This document shows, in pieces, positions 1 through 8,022 of a DNA stretch of 45,012 nt. Position 1 is the stretch's first letter. Each line of letters opens with the position of its first letter. Position numbers and translations under genes: made by a program. Source of the stretch: Leisingera sp. JC1 (GTDB taxonomy: Bacteria > Pseudomonadota > Alphaproteobacteria > Rhodobacterales > Rhodobacteraceae); the NCBI RefSeq assembly GCF_001679925.1, contig NZ_LYUZ01000095.1, positions 1 to 45,012 of the forward strand. The letters run 5' to 3'. The notes beneath the pieces were generated by a model that searched no databases, was not told where the DNA came from, and was given only the letters and a program-made list of their open reading frames with translations.

Positions 1-1
1 G

Positions 2-166
2 CTGGTCGGCGACGTCGATTTCGCCTCCGCCGCGGACCGCGCCGGCGCCATCACCCCGGTCCCCGGCGGCGTCGGCCCGATGACCATCGCCTGCCTGCTC
101 GCCAACACCGTCACCGCCGCCTGCCGCGCCAACAACCTGGCAGAGCCCGAGGGCCTCACTGCCTGA
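2..166 (+). CDS. folD: FolD C-terminal fragment (methylenetetrahydrofolate dehydrogenase/cyclohydrolase)
   Basis: The window opens inside this gene; only the last 54 codons are present. The readable end contains LVGDVDF and then the signature [11 protein letters not shown], the conserved C-terminal motif of the bifunctional 5,10-methylene-THF dehydrogenase / 5,10-methenyl-THF cyclohydrolase, which interconverts one-carbon folates in the cytosol. The fragment continues through [11 protein letters not shown], also typical of the family, and ends with a TGA. A strong intrinsic terminator lies about 30 bases downstream. The motif makes the identity nearly certain; nothing can be said about the missing N-terminal part. 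Confidence 0.93.
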   Translation: MVGDVDFASAADRAGAITPVPGGVGPMTIACLLANTVTAACRANNLAEPEGLTA

Positions 167-197
167 AGCGCAGACCGCTGAGGTCCGAACAGATCTG

Positions 198-231
198 CTC
201 CCGCCGGAACGCCTCCGGCGGGAGTTTTTTT
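198..231 (+). terminator. Intrinsic terminator after folD
   Basis: A perfect 11-bp stem (CTCCCGCCGGA at 198-208 with TCCGGCGGGAG at 214-224) and a 5-nt loop are followed by seven T residues (225-231). It is oriented to end folD transcription and lies between folD and the convergent thioesterase gene. Confidence 0.9.
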
Positions 232-252
232 GTTCAAAGATGAAGGTGGAGA

Positions 253-660
253 TTAAGCGGAGACCGGCACCATGGTGCCTTGCAGGAGGGCGACCAGCTT
301 TTCCTCTTCGCCTGTCACCGCGTGAACCTCTGCCGTGACGATCACCAGGCGGCGGCCGGGCTTGATGACCTTGCCGGCGGCACGCAGATAGTCCCCTGAA
401 CCGGGGGCCAGCAGGTTGATCTTCATCTCCGCTGTCATCACTTCACTGCCTTCCGGCATCAAGGTAAGCGCCGCATAGCCTGCGGCGGTGTCGCCGATGG
501 CAAAGCTGAGCGCCGCATGGGCCACATCGTGCTGCTGGCGGCTGCCGGGCAGGATCGGGGCGGTGATCACCACTTCGCCGGGCGCGACGCTGGCGACCTC
601 CGCGCCCAGTGTCTGCATCATGCTCTGCTTGGCGAAACTGCTGCGGATGCGGTCATCCAT
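253..660 (-). CDS. PaaI-like hotdog-fold thioesterase
   Basis: A 135-residue protein beginning MDDRIRSSFAKQ, of the usual length for single hotdog-domain PaaI/YdiI-type acyl-CoA thioesterases. The helix segment HDVAHAALSFAIGDTAAGYA (about residues 44-63) matches the central hotdog helix, with the Asp of DTA where PaaI enzymes carry their catalytic acid. The usual HGG before it reads AHAA here, a departure from the family signature. The later part (EMKINLLAPGSG, GRRLVIVTAEV) fits the beta strands of the fold. The start at 660 is preceded by AAGGACAG about 5 bases upstream; a longer in-frame reading upstream lacks support. It follows pdeM on the same strand after a 74-base gap. The substrate is unknown. 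Confidence 0.8.
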   Translation of the reverse strand: MDDRIRSSFAKQSMMQTLGAEVASVAPGEVVITAPILPGSRQQHDVAHAALSFAIGDTAAGYAALTLMPEGSEVMTAEMKINLLAPGSGDYLRAAGKVIKPGRRLVIVTAEVHAVTGEEEKLVALLQGTMVPVSA

Positions 661-734
661 CACATCTGTCCTTCTGCTGGTTGCGCCAAGCATAGAAGAG
701 GCCGGATGGCAAAGGGTCTGTGACGCTGCGCCAC

Positions 735-1385
735 TTAGCGGGGCATTGGCACCGGCAGCGCCTGCGGGCCGGTCAGGATCGCCAGCGCGTCCCTTTGCAT
801 CAGCGTGGAGAGCGCGGGATCGGTGCTGCGCAAGCCGCCGGTGTAGGTGCCGAAGGCGGGCAGGATCAGGCGCGACTGGTCGAGCAGGAAGCAGGGGCGG
901 GAGGTGCTGCGCACCCGCGCCTTGGGGTGGTAGTGACCGGAGATTTCTCCCTGGGCAGCAGGAACAGCGATATGGCGGAAGGTAAGGGGGGCAAGATGCA
1001 GCTCTGCCATCTGCTCGCCGCCCAGATCCGCAGGGGCCGGGTCGTGGTTGCCGGTGATCCAGATCCAGCGGCGATTCTGCATAAGGGCACCCAGCTGCGA
1101 TTGCTCCGCATCCGGCAAAGCCCGCGAGGCGTCGTCGTCGTCGAAACTGTCGCCGAGGCAGACCACCGTGTCCGGCTGCAAGGCAGACACCAGGTCTGCA
1201 AGGCGGCTGAGCGTGTCCCAAGTCTCGTAAGGCGGCAGGGCGCTGCCGCCGCGCCGGATGTGGCGCTCGGATTTGCCCAAGTGAAGGTCGGAGACGCAGA
1301 GCAGACGGTGCTCTGCCCACCAGAGCGCGCCGGAGCTGAGGGCAGTGAGGCGGACGCCTGCGAGGGTGAAATCATATCCGGTCAT
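735..1385 (-). CDS. pdeM: Ligase-associated DNA damage response metallophosphoesterase PdeM
   Basis: A 216-residue calcineurin-like phosphoesterase. The metal-binding motifs are in order: SDLHLGKSE (near residue 32), GDSFDD (near 78), GNHDPAP (near 112) and GHYHPKAR (near 151). This size and the motif set match the PdeM family of nucleases encoded beside an Lhr-type helicase and, often, an ATP-dependent ligase and an MBL-fold exonuclease. Here it sits 37 bases after the lhr stop codon on the same strand, so the two are very likely one transcript. It probably acts on DNA ends or nucleotides in repair; the actual substrate is inferred from the family. Confidence 0.88.
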   Translation of the reverse strand: MTGYDFTLAGVRLTALSSGALWWAEHRLLCVSDLHLGKSERHIRRGGSALPPYETWDTLSRLADLVSALQPDTVVCLGDSFDDDDASRALPDAEQSQLGALMQNRRWIWITGNHDPAPADLGGEQMAELHLAPLTFRHIAVPAAQGEISGHYHPKARVRSTSRPCFLLDQSRLILPAFGTYTGGLRSTDPALSTLMQRDALAILTGPQALPVPMPR

Positions 1386-1422
1386 GGTTCGGGTTTATCT
1401 GTCACAGCCCGGCAGGCAAGGG

Positions 1423-3852
1423 TTATTGCGGCAGCTTGTCCAGCCCGGATTGCTGCATCAGCGCCGCGGCCTCCTGCTGCAGCAGTTTCTCTTCAGCCGC
1501 GCCCTTGACCGGGACCTTGCCAACCTCCAGCAGCAGGGGTGCGGCGAGGGGGGAGATGCGCTCCAGCCGCCGCAGCGTGATGCGGCCGCGGGTCCGCTCC
1601 AGCATCTCCTCGATCCGCCCGAAATCCACCAGACCCCGCAGGGCTTCCTCACGGGTGATGTCCATCAGCAGGTGATCGGGATCGTACTTGCGCAGCGTGT
1701 CATAGAGGATGTCGGAGGAGAAAGTCGCCTGCCGCCCGTTCTTGCGCGCGCCGGGGGTGTTGCGCTCGATCAGGCCCGCGATGGTGGCAGCGCCGCGGAA
1801 GGAGCGTTTCATCACCGCATTGCCGGCCAGCCAGCCCTCCAGCCCGTCGCGCAAGCTTGCCGGGTCGAACAGCGGGGCGGGGTCGGTGACCTCTTGCAGG
1901 CCCCAGATCAGGGTGGCGTAGTCGGTCGATACAAAGCCCAAAGGATCTAGCCCCAGTTCCTCCATCCGCTTGGTCAGCAGCAGGCCCAGGGTCTGCTGGG
2001 CATTGCGCCCGGCAAAGCCGTAGACGCAGATGTGCTCGCGGCTGTCGTGCGGGAAGCTTTCGATCAGCAGCCGCCCGGCGCGGGGCAGTTCGGAGACCTC
2101 CCGCTGCAGGTCCAGCCAGTCTGCGGTGTGGCGGGGCAGGGAGGGCCAGCTGTCCTGTTTGAACATCGCCAGGATGCGGGCGCTGAGCTGGGTGGAGGTG
2201 GCGAATTTACTGCCGGAAAACACCGCGATCTTGGGCTTCCTCCCAGGGTTGCGGGTGACCTCCACGGTCATTTCGCGCAAGCCCTCGTAGCGCACGGTCT
2301 GGCCGCCGATCAGGAAGGTGTCTCCGGGGGTGAGGGTGGCGGCAAAGGCTTCCTCCACCTCGCCCAAGGGTTTGCCGCCGCGGCTGCGTTTCAGGCGGAC
2401 CTTGATCAGGTCGGCGTCCTGGATGGTGCCCAGGTTCATGCGGATGCGGCTGGCCGCGCGCGGGTCGCGCAGCTGCCATTTGCCGTCCGGGCGCTGCAGC
2501 AGGCGCTGCCACTGGTCATAGGCCTTCAGCGCGTAGCCTCCGGTGGCGCAGAAGGTGAGGCAGGCATCAAACGCAGCGCGGGTCAAGCCAGCATAGGCGC
2601 CGGCTTGGGTCATCTCGGCATAAAGGTCATCTGCATCAAACGGGCCTGAACAAGCGGCAATCAGGATGTGCTGGCACAGCACGTCACGGGGGCCGGACCC
2701 GCGCGGGTCGCCGTCCAGATCATTTTCGCGCACCGCCTCCAGCGCGGCGCGGCATTCGACCACCTCAAACCGGTTGGCAGGCACCAGCAGGGCCTTGGAC
2801 GGCGCATTGTAGCGGTGGTTGGCGCGGCCGATGCGCTGCACCAGGCGTTTCACGTTCTTGGGGGCGCCGATCTGGATCACCAGATCCACATCACCCCAGT
2901 CGATCCCAAGGTCCAGCGAGCCGGTGCAGACGATAGCGCGCAGCTCTCCCCGGACCATCGCCGCCTCGACCCGTTCCCGCTGAATCCTGTCGAGCGAGCC
3001 GTGGTGGATGCCGATCGGCAGCGCGTCTTCGTTGGCGAGCCAGAGATTGTGAAAGAAGATCTCCGCCTGGGCGCGGGTGTTGTGAAAGATCAGCGTGGTC
3101 TTGTGCGCCTTGATCTGTTCCATCACCGCCGGGATCGCATAAGCCGCACCGCCGCCGGCCCAGGGCGGGGCCTCTTCGGTTTCCAGCATCCTTATGTCCG
3201 GCGCAGGACCGGGATCGGCCAGCACGATATCGCAGGGGTCCGGATGGCGGGCCAGGTAGCTGGCGATGGCCTGCGGGTCATCCACCGTGGCTGACAGGCC
3301 CACCCGCCGCAGGTCCGGGCACAGCGTCTGCAGCCGCGCCAGCGCCAGCATCAGCTGGTCGCCGCGTTTGCTTTCGGCCAGCGCGTGGATTTCATCCACC
3401 ACAACCCGCCTGAGGCCCTTGAATGTGCGGGCAGCGTCCTCGTAGGAGGTCAGCAGCGCCAGGCTTTCCGGCGTGGTCAGCAGGATATGCGGCGGGTCGG
3501 CGCGCTGGCGCCTCTTGCGGGAGGCAGGCGTGTCGCCGGTGCGGTCATCAATGCGGATCGGCAGGCCGGTCTCCTCAACCGGCGTGCGCAGGTTGCGCTT
3601 GATATCCGCGGCCAGTGCCTTGAGCGGCGAGATATAGAGCGTGTGCAGCCCGTCGTGGGTTCCGTCGGCCAGTTCCGCCAGTGTCGGCAGGAACCCCGCC
3701 ATTGTCTTGCCGCCGCCGGTGGGGGCGATCAGCAGAGTGCAAGGCGCCCCGGCCCGCGCCAGCATGGCGTGCTGATGCGGATGGATGGTCCAGCCGCGGG
3801 CGGAGAACCAGTTTTCAATCGCTTCAGGCAGGGCAGGGGCGGTGTCACTCAT
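1423..3852 (-). CDS. lhr: Lhr-family ligase-associated DEXH-box DNA helicase
   Basis: An 809-residue superfamily 2 helicase. Visible motifs are Walker A APTGGGKT (residues 43-50), the DEIH box in VVVDEIHALAESKRGDQ (near 155), motif III-like LSATV (near 190), and the motif VI region QRIGRANHR (near 343). The length corresponds to the core form of Lhr (two RecA domains, winged helix and Lhr-specific domain) that is found with PdeM and a DNA ligase, rather than the 1500-residue form. Family members are 3'-5' ATP-dependent helicases linked to repair of crosslink or alkylation damage. It is followed by pdeM on the same strand. The partner ligase and exonuclease genes are not adjacent in this window. 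Confidence 0.9.
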   Translation of the reverse strand: MSDTAPALPEAIENWFSARGWTIHPHQHAMLARAGAPCTLLIAPTGGGKTMAGFLPTLAELADGTHDGLHTLYISPLKALAADIKRNLRTPVEETGLPIRIDDRTGDTPASRKRRQRADPPHILLTTPESLALLTSYEDAARTFKGLRRVVVDEIHALAESKRGDQLMLALARLQTLCPDLRRVGLSATVDDPQAIASYLARHPDPCDIVLADPGPAPDIRMLETEEAPPWAGGGAAYAIPAVMEQIKAHKTTLIFHNTRAQAEIFFHNLWLANEDALPIGIHHGSLDRIQRERVEAAMVRGELRAIVCTGSLDLGIDWGDVDLVIQIGAPKNVKRLVQRIGRANHRYNAPSKALLVPANRFEVVECRAALEAVRENDLDGDPRGSGPRDVLCQHILIAACSGPFDADDLYAEMTQAGAYAGLTRAAFDACLTFCATGGYALKAYDQWQRLLQRPDGKWQLRDPRAASRIRMNLGTIQDADLIKVRLKRSRGGKPLGEVEEAFAATLTPGDTFLIGGQTVRYEGLREMTVEVTRNPGRKPKIAVFSGSKFATSTQLSARILAMFKQDSWPSLPRHTADWLDLQREVSELPRAGRLLIESFPHDSREHICVYGFAGRNAQQTLGLLLTKRMEELGLDPLGFVSTDYATLIWGLQEVTDPAPLFDPASLRDGLEGWLAGNAVMKRSFRGAATIAGLIERNTPGARKNGRQATFSSDILYDTLRKYDPDHLLMDITREEALRGLVDFGRIEEMLERTRGRITLRRLERISPLAAPLLLEVGKVPVKGAAEEKLLQQEAAALMQQSGLDKLPQ

Positions 3853-3890
3853 CCTGCGGAATCTGGGAGGCTTTGCAGCTCATTGCAATG

Positions 3891-4259
3891 TCATTTGCTG
3901 TCATAGGCGGTACGGGAATCCAGAACCTGCTGATGCCGCCCGGCGGCCCAGATGGTCAGGGATTTCATGTGTTCCAGAAGCTCCTGCCCCAGGGGTGTCA
4001 GCGCATAGGACACAGCCACCGGCGGGCCGGGATCAACGCTGCGGGTGATATAGCCGTCGCGCTCCAGCTTGCGCAGGTTCTCGGTCAGCACCCGCTGGGT
4101 CACATCGCCGATGGTGCGCCGCAGCGCGCCGAACCGCAGCGCGCCGTCCTCCAGCACCAGCACGATCAGCATCTGCCATTTGCCTGTCACCTGCGACAGA
4201 ACCTGCCGGATCGGGCAGTTCTCGGCTTGGTCCTTGGAGAGGGCGGTTACTGGAAGCAT
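3891..4259 (-). CDS. HxlR-family winged-helix transcriptional regulator
   Basis: A 122-residue protein with the full HxlR layout: an N-terminal Cys (C15 in ENCPIRQVL), the GKWQMLIVLVL helix, the recognition part FGALRRTIGDVTQRVLTENL and the wing ERDGYITRSV, followed by YALTPLGQELLEHM. The N-terminal Cys is the residue that senses thiol-reactive or redox signals in several HxlR members, which is a family-based suggestion only. TAGGAACCAGGT precedes the start at 4259. It is divergent from a tandem SnoaL-domain gene, with 91 bases between them that hold a dyad, so it probably controls that gene and itself. Confidence 0.9.
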   Translation of the reverse strand: MLPVTALSKDQAENCPIRQVLSQVTGKWQMLIVLVLEDGALRFGALRRTIGDVTQRVLTENLRKLERDGYITRSVDPGPPVAVSYALTPLGQELLEHMKSLTIWAAGRHQQVLDSRTAYDSK

Positions 4260-4308
4260 ACCTGGTTCCTAAATAGTGCGTAATTGATATCTGGTGCAGA
4301 AAGGATAC

Positions 4309-4333
4309 CACATTGGGCTGTCACGACAATGTG
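4309..4333. promoter_or_regulatory. Dyad operator candidate between hxlR-like and SnoaL genes
   Basis: CACATTG at 4309-4315 and CAATGTG at 4327-4333 form a perfect inverted repeat separated by 11 bases. It lies 17 bases before the SnoaL gene start and 50 bases from the HxlR start, a typical place for a divergent regulator to bind. Binding is inferred from position and symmetry only. Confidence 0.5.
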
Positions 4334-4350
4334 ATTCGAAAGGACATCCG

Positions 4351-5121
4351 ATGAGTGCCAAAGAACTCGTCCTGAATGCCGTAGCGGCGATCTTCACCTC
4401 GTTTAACCCGGAGGCGGCAGAGCAGCTGCTGGCGCCGGGCTATATCCAGCACAACCCGATGGTGCCGACCGGGGCTGCGCCCATTATCGGCTTCATTCCG
4501 GCGCTGAAGGAAAGCGGTGTCACGATGGAGGTCCACCGGGTGATTGCCGAGGGCGACATGGTGGTGCTGCACAGCACATTCGGCAATGCCCAAGCCTTTG
4601 GCGGGGAGACGCTTGTGGCCTTTGACGTCTTCCGGGTCGAGGACGGCAAGGTGGCTGAGCATTGGGACAACCTGCAGCCGCCCGCCGCGCCGAACGCCTC
4701 AGGCCGCACCTTGACCGACGGCACGACGGAGATCACGGATCTGGACAAAACCGCGGAGAACAAGGCGCTGGTGCAGGGTTTTGTAACTGACGTGCTGTAC
4801 GGCAAGGCGCCGGAGAAGATCACCAGCTACGTCTCGACAGAGACCTACCTGCAGCACAACCCGAATATCGGCGACGGGCTGGAGGCCCTTGGCGGCATGA
4901 TCCAGCATCTGGCGGAAACCGGCCAGGCGCTGGCCTACACCAGCACCCCGATTGTGGTGGCTGAGGGGAACTTTGTCTTTGCCGCCTCAGAGGGCAGCCT
5001 GGGCGAAACCCCAATGGCGTTCTTCGATCTGTTCCGCGTCGAGGACGGCAAGATCGTCGAGCACTGGGACACCGTCAGCCCGATCCCGGCAGAGATGGCG
5101 CATGAGAACGGCAAGTTCTGA
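4351..5121 (+). CDS. Tandem SnoaL-like (NTF2-fold) domain protein
   Basis: A 256-residue protein containing two copies of one SnoaL-like domain. The first half carries YIQHNPMVPTGAAPIIGFI and FRVEDGKVAEHWDNLQPP; the second carries YLQHNPNIGDGLEALGGMI and FRVEDGKIVEHWDTVSP. Single-domain relatives are about 120-130 residues, so this is an internal duplication and fusion. NTF2-fold SnoaL proteins include polyketide cyclases and many uncharacterised hydrolases or isomerases; no reaction can be assigned. AAAGGA precedes the ATG at 4351 and an in-frame upstream ATG (4294) lies inside the promoter region. It is divergent from the HxlR regulator and ends at a bidirectional terminator. Confidence 0.85.
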   Translation: MSAKELVLNAVAAIFTSFNPEAAEQLLAPGYIQHNPMVPTGAAPIIGFIPALKESGVTMEVHRVIAEGDMVVLHSTFGNAQAFGGETLVAFDVFRVEDGKVAEHWDNLQPPAAPNASGRTLTDGTTEITDLDKTAENKALVQGFVTDVLYGKAPEKITSYVSTETYLQHNPNIGDGLEALGGMIQHLAETGQALAYTSTPIVVAEGNFVFAASEGSLGETPMAFFDLFRVEDGKIVEHWDTVSPIPAEMAHENGKF

Positions 5122-5133
5122 CGGCGGTCAGCG

Positions 5134-5163
5134 AAAAGGGCGGGGATGACCCCGCCCTTTTTT
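5134..5163. terminator. Bidirectional intrinsic terminator
   Basis: AAAAGGGCGGGG (5134-5145) pairs perfectly with CCCCGCCCTTTT (5150-5161) around an ATGA loop, with T6 on the plus strand and T4 on the minus strand. It serves the convergent SnoaL gene and the AAA+ ATPase gene. Confidence 0.9.
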
Positions 5164-5165
5164 GA

Positions 5166-6473
5166 TCACTTCACGATGTGCTCGTCCTTTACGAACATGT
5201 TGGCCCAGGCCCGGTCGATCAGTTCCGGCGACATCTGGTAGGGGATGCCCTCGAACTCGCAGATAGAGATCATCTGGTCGATCAGGAACACCGGCTGGTA
5301 GTTGGCGTAGATGTTGCTGATCGTCGGGTATTTCTTCTTCAGCAGGTGCACCAGCGCCGCCTCGTCCAGCGGCATGCCCTTCTTGCGGGCCACCATGGCA
5401 AAGATCTTGAGGAAGTTTTCCTGGTTCGGCCCGTCGATCTTGATCTTGAAGAAGATCCGGCGCAGCGCCGCCTGGTCGAAAATCTCATTCGGGTGGAAGT
5501 TGGTGGAGAAGATCACCAGCGTGTCAAAGGGCACCTCGAATTTCTCGCCCGATTGCAGCGCCAGGATGTCCTTGCTTTCTTCCAGCGGAACAATCCAGCG
5601 GTTGACCAGCGACTGCGGCGGCTCCGCCTGGCGGCCAAGGTCGTCGACGATGAAGATGCCGCCGGTGGATTTCAGCTGCAGCGGCGCCTGGTAGGTGCGG
5701 GCGGTGGGGTTGTAGACCAGATCCAGCATGTCCAGCGACAGCTCGCCGCCGGTGATCACGGTGGGGCGCTCGCACATCACGTAACGCTCGTCAAAACGGC
5801 GGCGGCGGCGCAGGGCGTTGGGGTCTTCCGGCTCCTGCTCGACCGCGGTGTGCACGATCGGGTCATAGACGGTGATCACCTGGCCCGCGTATTCGATGGC
5901 GCGCGGCACATAGACATGATCCCCCAGCGCATCGCGGATGCCGTTGGAGATCGAGGACTTACCGTTGCCCGGCGGGCCGTACATCAGGATCGAACGACCG
6001 GCGCTAACAGCCGGGCCCAGATGGTCCAGCAGGCTGTCCGGAAGCACCAGATGCCCCATCGCATTGGTCAGCTGGTCGCGGGTCACCTGGATATTGCGGA
6101 TCGACTGGCGCTTCACCTGCTCGCGGTAAACCGCCAGCGGCACCGGCATGGCGCCGAAATATTCCGACTGGCTCAGCGCATCCTGGGCGCGGGACTTGCC
6201 CGCGTCGGTCAGCTGGTAGCCCATTTCATTGCCGCTGTTGGCGTTCAGCGTGCCGGTGGCCTCCAGCAGCCGCTGCTCGCGGGCCATGTCCACCAGCTCC
6301 TGGGTGACAGAGGACGGCAGGCAGATCGCCTCGGCGATCTCAGTCACATTTTCCACGTTCTTGCGGAAGATGGTCTTGAGCAGGATATCCCGCATCATCA
6401 CCACCGGCAGCTGCATCTGTTCCAGCCCCTTGGGGGCGGGCGGGGCAACAACGGCGAGGTTTTGCATGTTCAT
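5166..6473 (-). CDS. AAA+ family ATPase with N-terminal helical/winged-helix-like part, downstream of the Tad locus
   Basis: A 435-residue protein. Walker A GPPGNGKSS lies near residues 166-174, Walker B is IFIVDDLGRQ (near 275), sensor-1-like FSTNFHPNEIFDQA follows (near 330), and AALRRIFFKI supplies an arginine-finger or sensor-2 type segment. The first 130 residues (ILLKTIFRKNVENVTEIAEA, EMGYQLTDAGKSRAQDAL) read like a winged-helix DNA- or protein-binding region; this is inferred. It is the last gene of the minus-strand run, 169 bases after the prepilin peptidase gene, and ends at a strong terminator. It is not TadA and not a typical MoxR. Its position suggests a role linked to the Flp pilus or its regulation, which is unproven. 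Confidence 0.75.
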   Translation of the reverse strand: MNMQNLAVVAPPAPKGLEQMQLPVVMMRDILLKTIFRKNVENVTEIAEAICLPSSVTQELVDMAREQRLLEATGTLNANSGNEMGYQLTDAGKSRAQDALSQSEYFGAMPVPLAVYREQVKRQSIRNIQVTRDQLTNAMGHLVLPDSLLDHLGPAVSAGRSILMYGPPGNGKSSISNGIRDALGDHVYVPRAIEYAGQVITVYDPIVHTAVEQEPEDPNALRRRRRFDERYVMCERPTVITGGELSLDMLDLVYNPTARTYQAPLQLKSTGGIFIVDDLGRQAEPPQSLVNRWIVPLEESKDILALQSGEKFEVPFDTLVIFSTNFHPNEIFDQAALRRIFFKIKIDGPNQENFLKIFAMVARKKGMPLDEAALVHLLKKKYPTISNIYANYQPVFLIDQMISICEFEGIPYQMSPELIDRAWANMFVKDEHIVK

Positions 6474-6642
6474 GGCGGTGCCTGTTCCTGATATCCGTAT
6501 CCGGCCCCGGCAGACGGGGCGCTCCTGGAAACAGACTATTCAGGACTGTGGCAACAGCGGGGCAGAGCTGCAGCATTTCCGCGAAGCAACACGGAAACGC
6601 CGAATTGTTTGAAACTTTTGCACGCTGTGCGCCTGCCTTGGG

Positions 6643-7140
6643 TCAGCTGCCGAACTGTGCGGCAAGCCCCAGGTAAATGGCGAGGGTGGCCCCCAGGCAC
6701 AGGCCCATCGGGAAGCTCTTGCCGGTGTCCCAGCTTTGCCATTGCGGCGCTAGCTGCCGCAGGCGGGTGTATTTGGCAATCCGGTGCGCGGTGAAGCCGG
6801 CCAGCAGGGTGGCGGCGAAAACCACCATCAGGAACCGTAAATCTCCCAGGGCAATGAAGGGCGCGGCGGCGCCTGCAAATTTGGCGTCGCCGGCGCCGAC
6901 AGCGCCGGCTGCATAAAACAGGAACCCAAGGCCGACGCCGATGGGCAGGTGCAGCAGCTGCCAGCCGTAATCCGCCCAGCTGGGCATCACCAGCGCCCCG
7001 ATCACCACATAGATCACCGCCAGCAGGTCAACCGCCCAGTTGGGAATCCGCATGCCGCGCAGGTCAGTCAGCGCCACCGTGTAGCACAGCGGCAGCACGA
7101 AGGGCAGGAACCACAGGGCGGCATGGGCCGGGAACTGCAT
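6643..7140 (-). CDS. cpaA: Flp prepilin peptidase (CpaA/TadV)
   Basis: A 165-residue polytopic membrane protein with about four to five hydrophobic segments. It has the two catalytic Asp motifs of type IV prepilin leader peptidases: the Asp in VALTDLRGMRIPNW (near residue 26) and GAGDAKF (near 84, the GxGD signature). The short length without the N-methylase domain is that of the TadV/CpaA subgroup that processes Flp pilins. It acts in the inner membrane, removing the hydrophilic leader of the two Flp pilins encoded at the other end of the locus. Its ATG lies 3 bases after the stop codon of the preceding TPR gene. Confidence 0.92.
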   Translation of the reverse strand: MQFPAHAALWFLPFVLPLCYTVALTDLRGMRIPNWAVDLLAVIYVVIGALVMPSWADYGWQLLHLPIGVGLGFLFYAAGAVGAGDAKFAGAAAPFIALGDLRFLMVVFAATLLAGFTAHRIAKYTRLRQLAPQWQSWDTGKSFPMGLCLGATLAIYLGLAAQFGS

Positions 7141-7143
7141 GGC

Positions 7144-7992
7144 TCAGCCGTTTTCCAGCGCCGCCAGGGAGCGCGCAGCTTCTTCAAAGTGCTGCGGGTG
7201 GGTGGCAATCGCTTCGCGCAGCAGGTTCTCGCCAACCTTAACGTCGCCCTGCTTGATCGCGGACAGCGCCAGCGTGTGCAGCAGCAGGGCGCGCTCGGTC
7301 TGTTTCAGCGGGATCACCGGCAAGGAGTAGTTGCGCTGCGCGCCGCGGGCCAGAACGAGGTTGTTCTTGGCGGTGAACAGGCTCTGGTCCTGACGGATCG
7401 CGTCGCCGAACAGGCGCTCTGCACCGGTAAAGTCGCCGCGGGTCAGCTTGGAATACCCCCAGTTGTTCATGATCTTGGCGGGCGTGGTGGTCAGCCCGAC
7501 CGCGATTTCATAGAAGCTGTCGGCGCGTTTCCAGTCCTTGTTGGCGTCGGCGACAACAGCCTCCAGCCGGTAGCGCTCATAGGTCTCATAGGTCGGCGGC
7601 ACCTTGTCCAGTTCCGCCTTGGCCTGATCCCATTCGCCGCTGCGCACCAGGGCGCCGGCCAGGTGGACGCGGTCCTCGCTGCTGGCGCCTTTCATCGACA
7701 CAACCTGCTTCCAGGCAACGGCGGCTTCGGTGTTGCGCTTGGCGCGGGTCAGCGAATGCGCCAGGCCGCGGTGCAGTTCAATCCGGTCCGGACTGTTCCT
7801 GATGGTGCGCTGGAAATGGGCCACCGCTTCATTCGGATCGGCCACGTTCAGCATCACATCGTTGAGATTGCTTTCGTCGATGACGTTCACTTCCTGCAAG
7901 GCACGTTCGACGGATTCATCGGCTTTCTCCGCGCAGGCCGACAGGACCAGCGCCCCTGCTAGAGAAGCGGATAGAAAAATCTGCTGGCGCAT
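7144..7992 (-). CDS. tadD: TadD-like TPR lipoprotein
   Basis: A 282-residue protein starting MRQQIFLSASLAGALVLSAC, an N-terminal signal ending in a lipobox (LSAC), so it is predicted to be a lipoprotein. The mature part has helical repeats typical of tetratricopeptides, for example ADPNEAVAHFQRTIRNSPDR, KNTEAAVAWKQVV-like segments, and WGYSKLTRGDFTGAERLFGD. TadD-type TPR lipoproteins are needed for Flp pilus assembly, probably as periplasmic assembly scaffolds. It follows a second, shorter TPR lipoprotein gene after 30 bases, within the tad operon. Confidence 0.85.
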   Translation of the reverse strand: MRQQIFLSASLAGALVLSACAEKADESVERALQEVNVIDESNLNDVMLNVADPNEAVAHFQRTIRNSPDRIELHRGLAHSLTRAKRNTEAAVAWKQVVSMKGASSEDRVHLAGALVRSGEWDQAKAELDKVPPTYETYERYRLEAVVADANKDWKRADSFYEIAVGLTTTPAKIMNNWGYSKLTRGDFTGAERLFGDAIRQDQSLFTAKNNLVLARGAQRNYSLPVIPLKQTERALLLHTLALSAIKQGDVKVGENLLREAIATHPQHFEEAARSLAALENG

Positions 7993-8022
7993 TGGTGCGT
8001 CCTTTTTACTGCTCTGCCTCTG

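Noticed and set aside
661-1320. N-terminal extension of the thioesterase frame over pdeM
   Set aside because: The extra 220 residues lie opposite in frame to pdeM, are Arg/Pro-rich and have no domain; a good ribosome site precedes the start at 660.
6504-6520. GCCCCG/CGGGGC stem between cpaA and the AAA+ gene as a tad operon terminator
   Set aside because: The stem is short and no T-run follows on the minus strand, so separate transcription of the AAA+ gene cannot be claimed.
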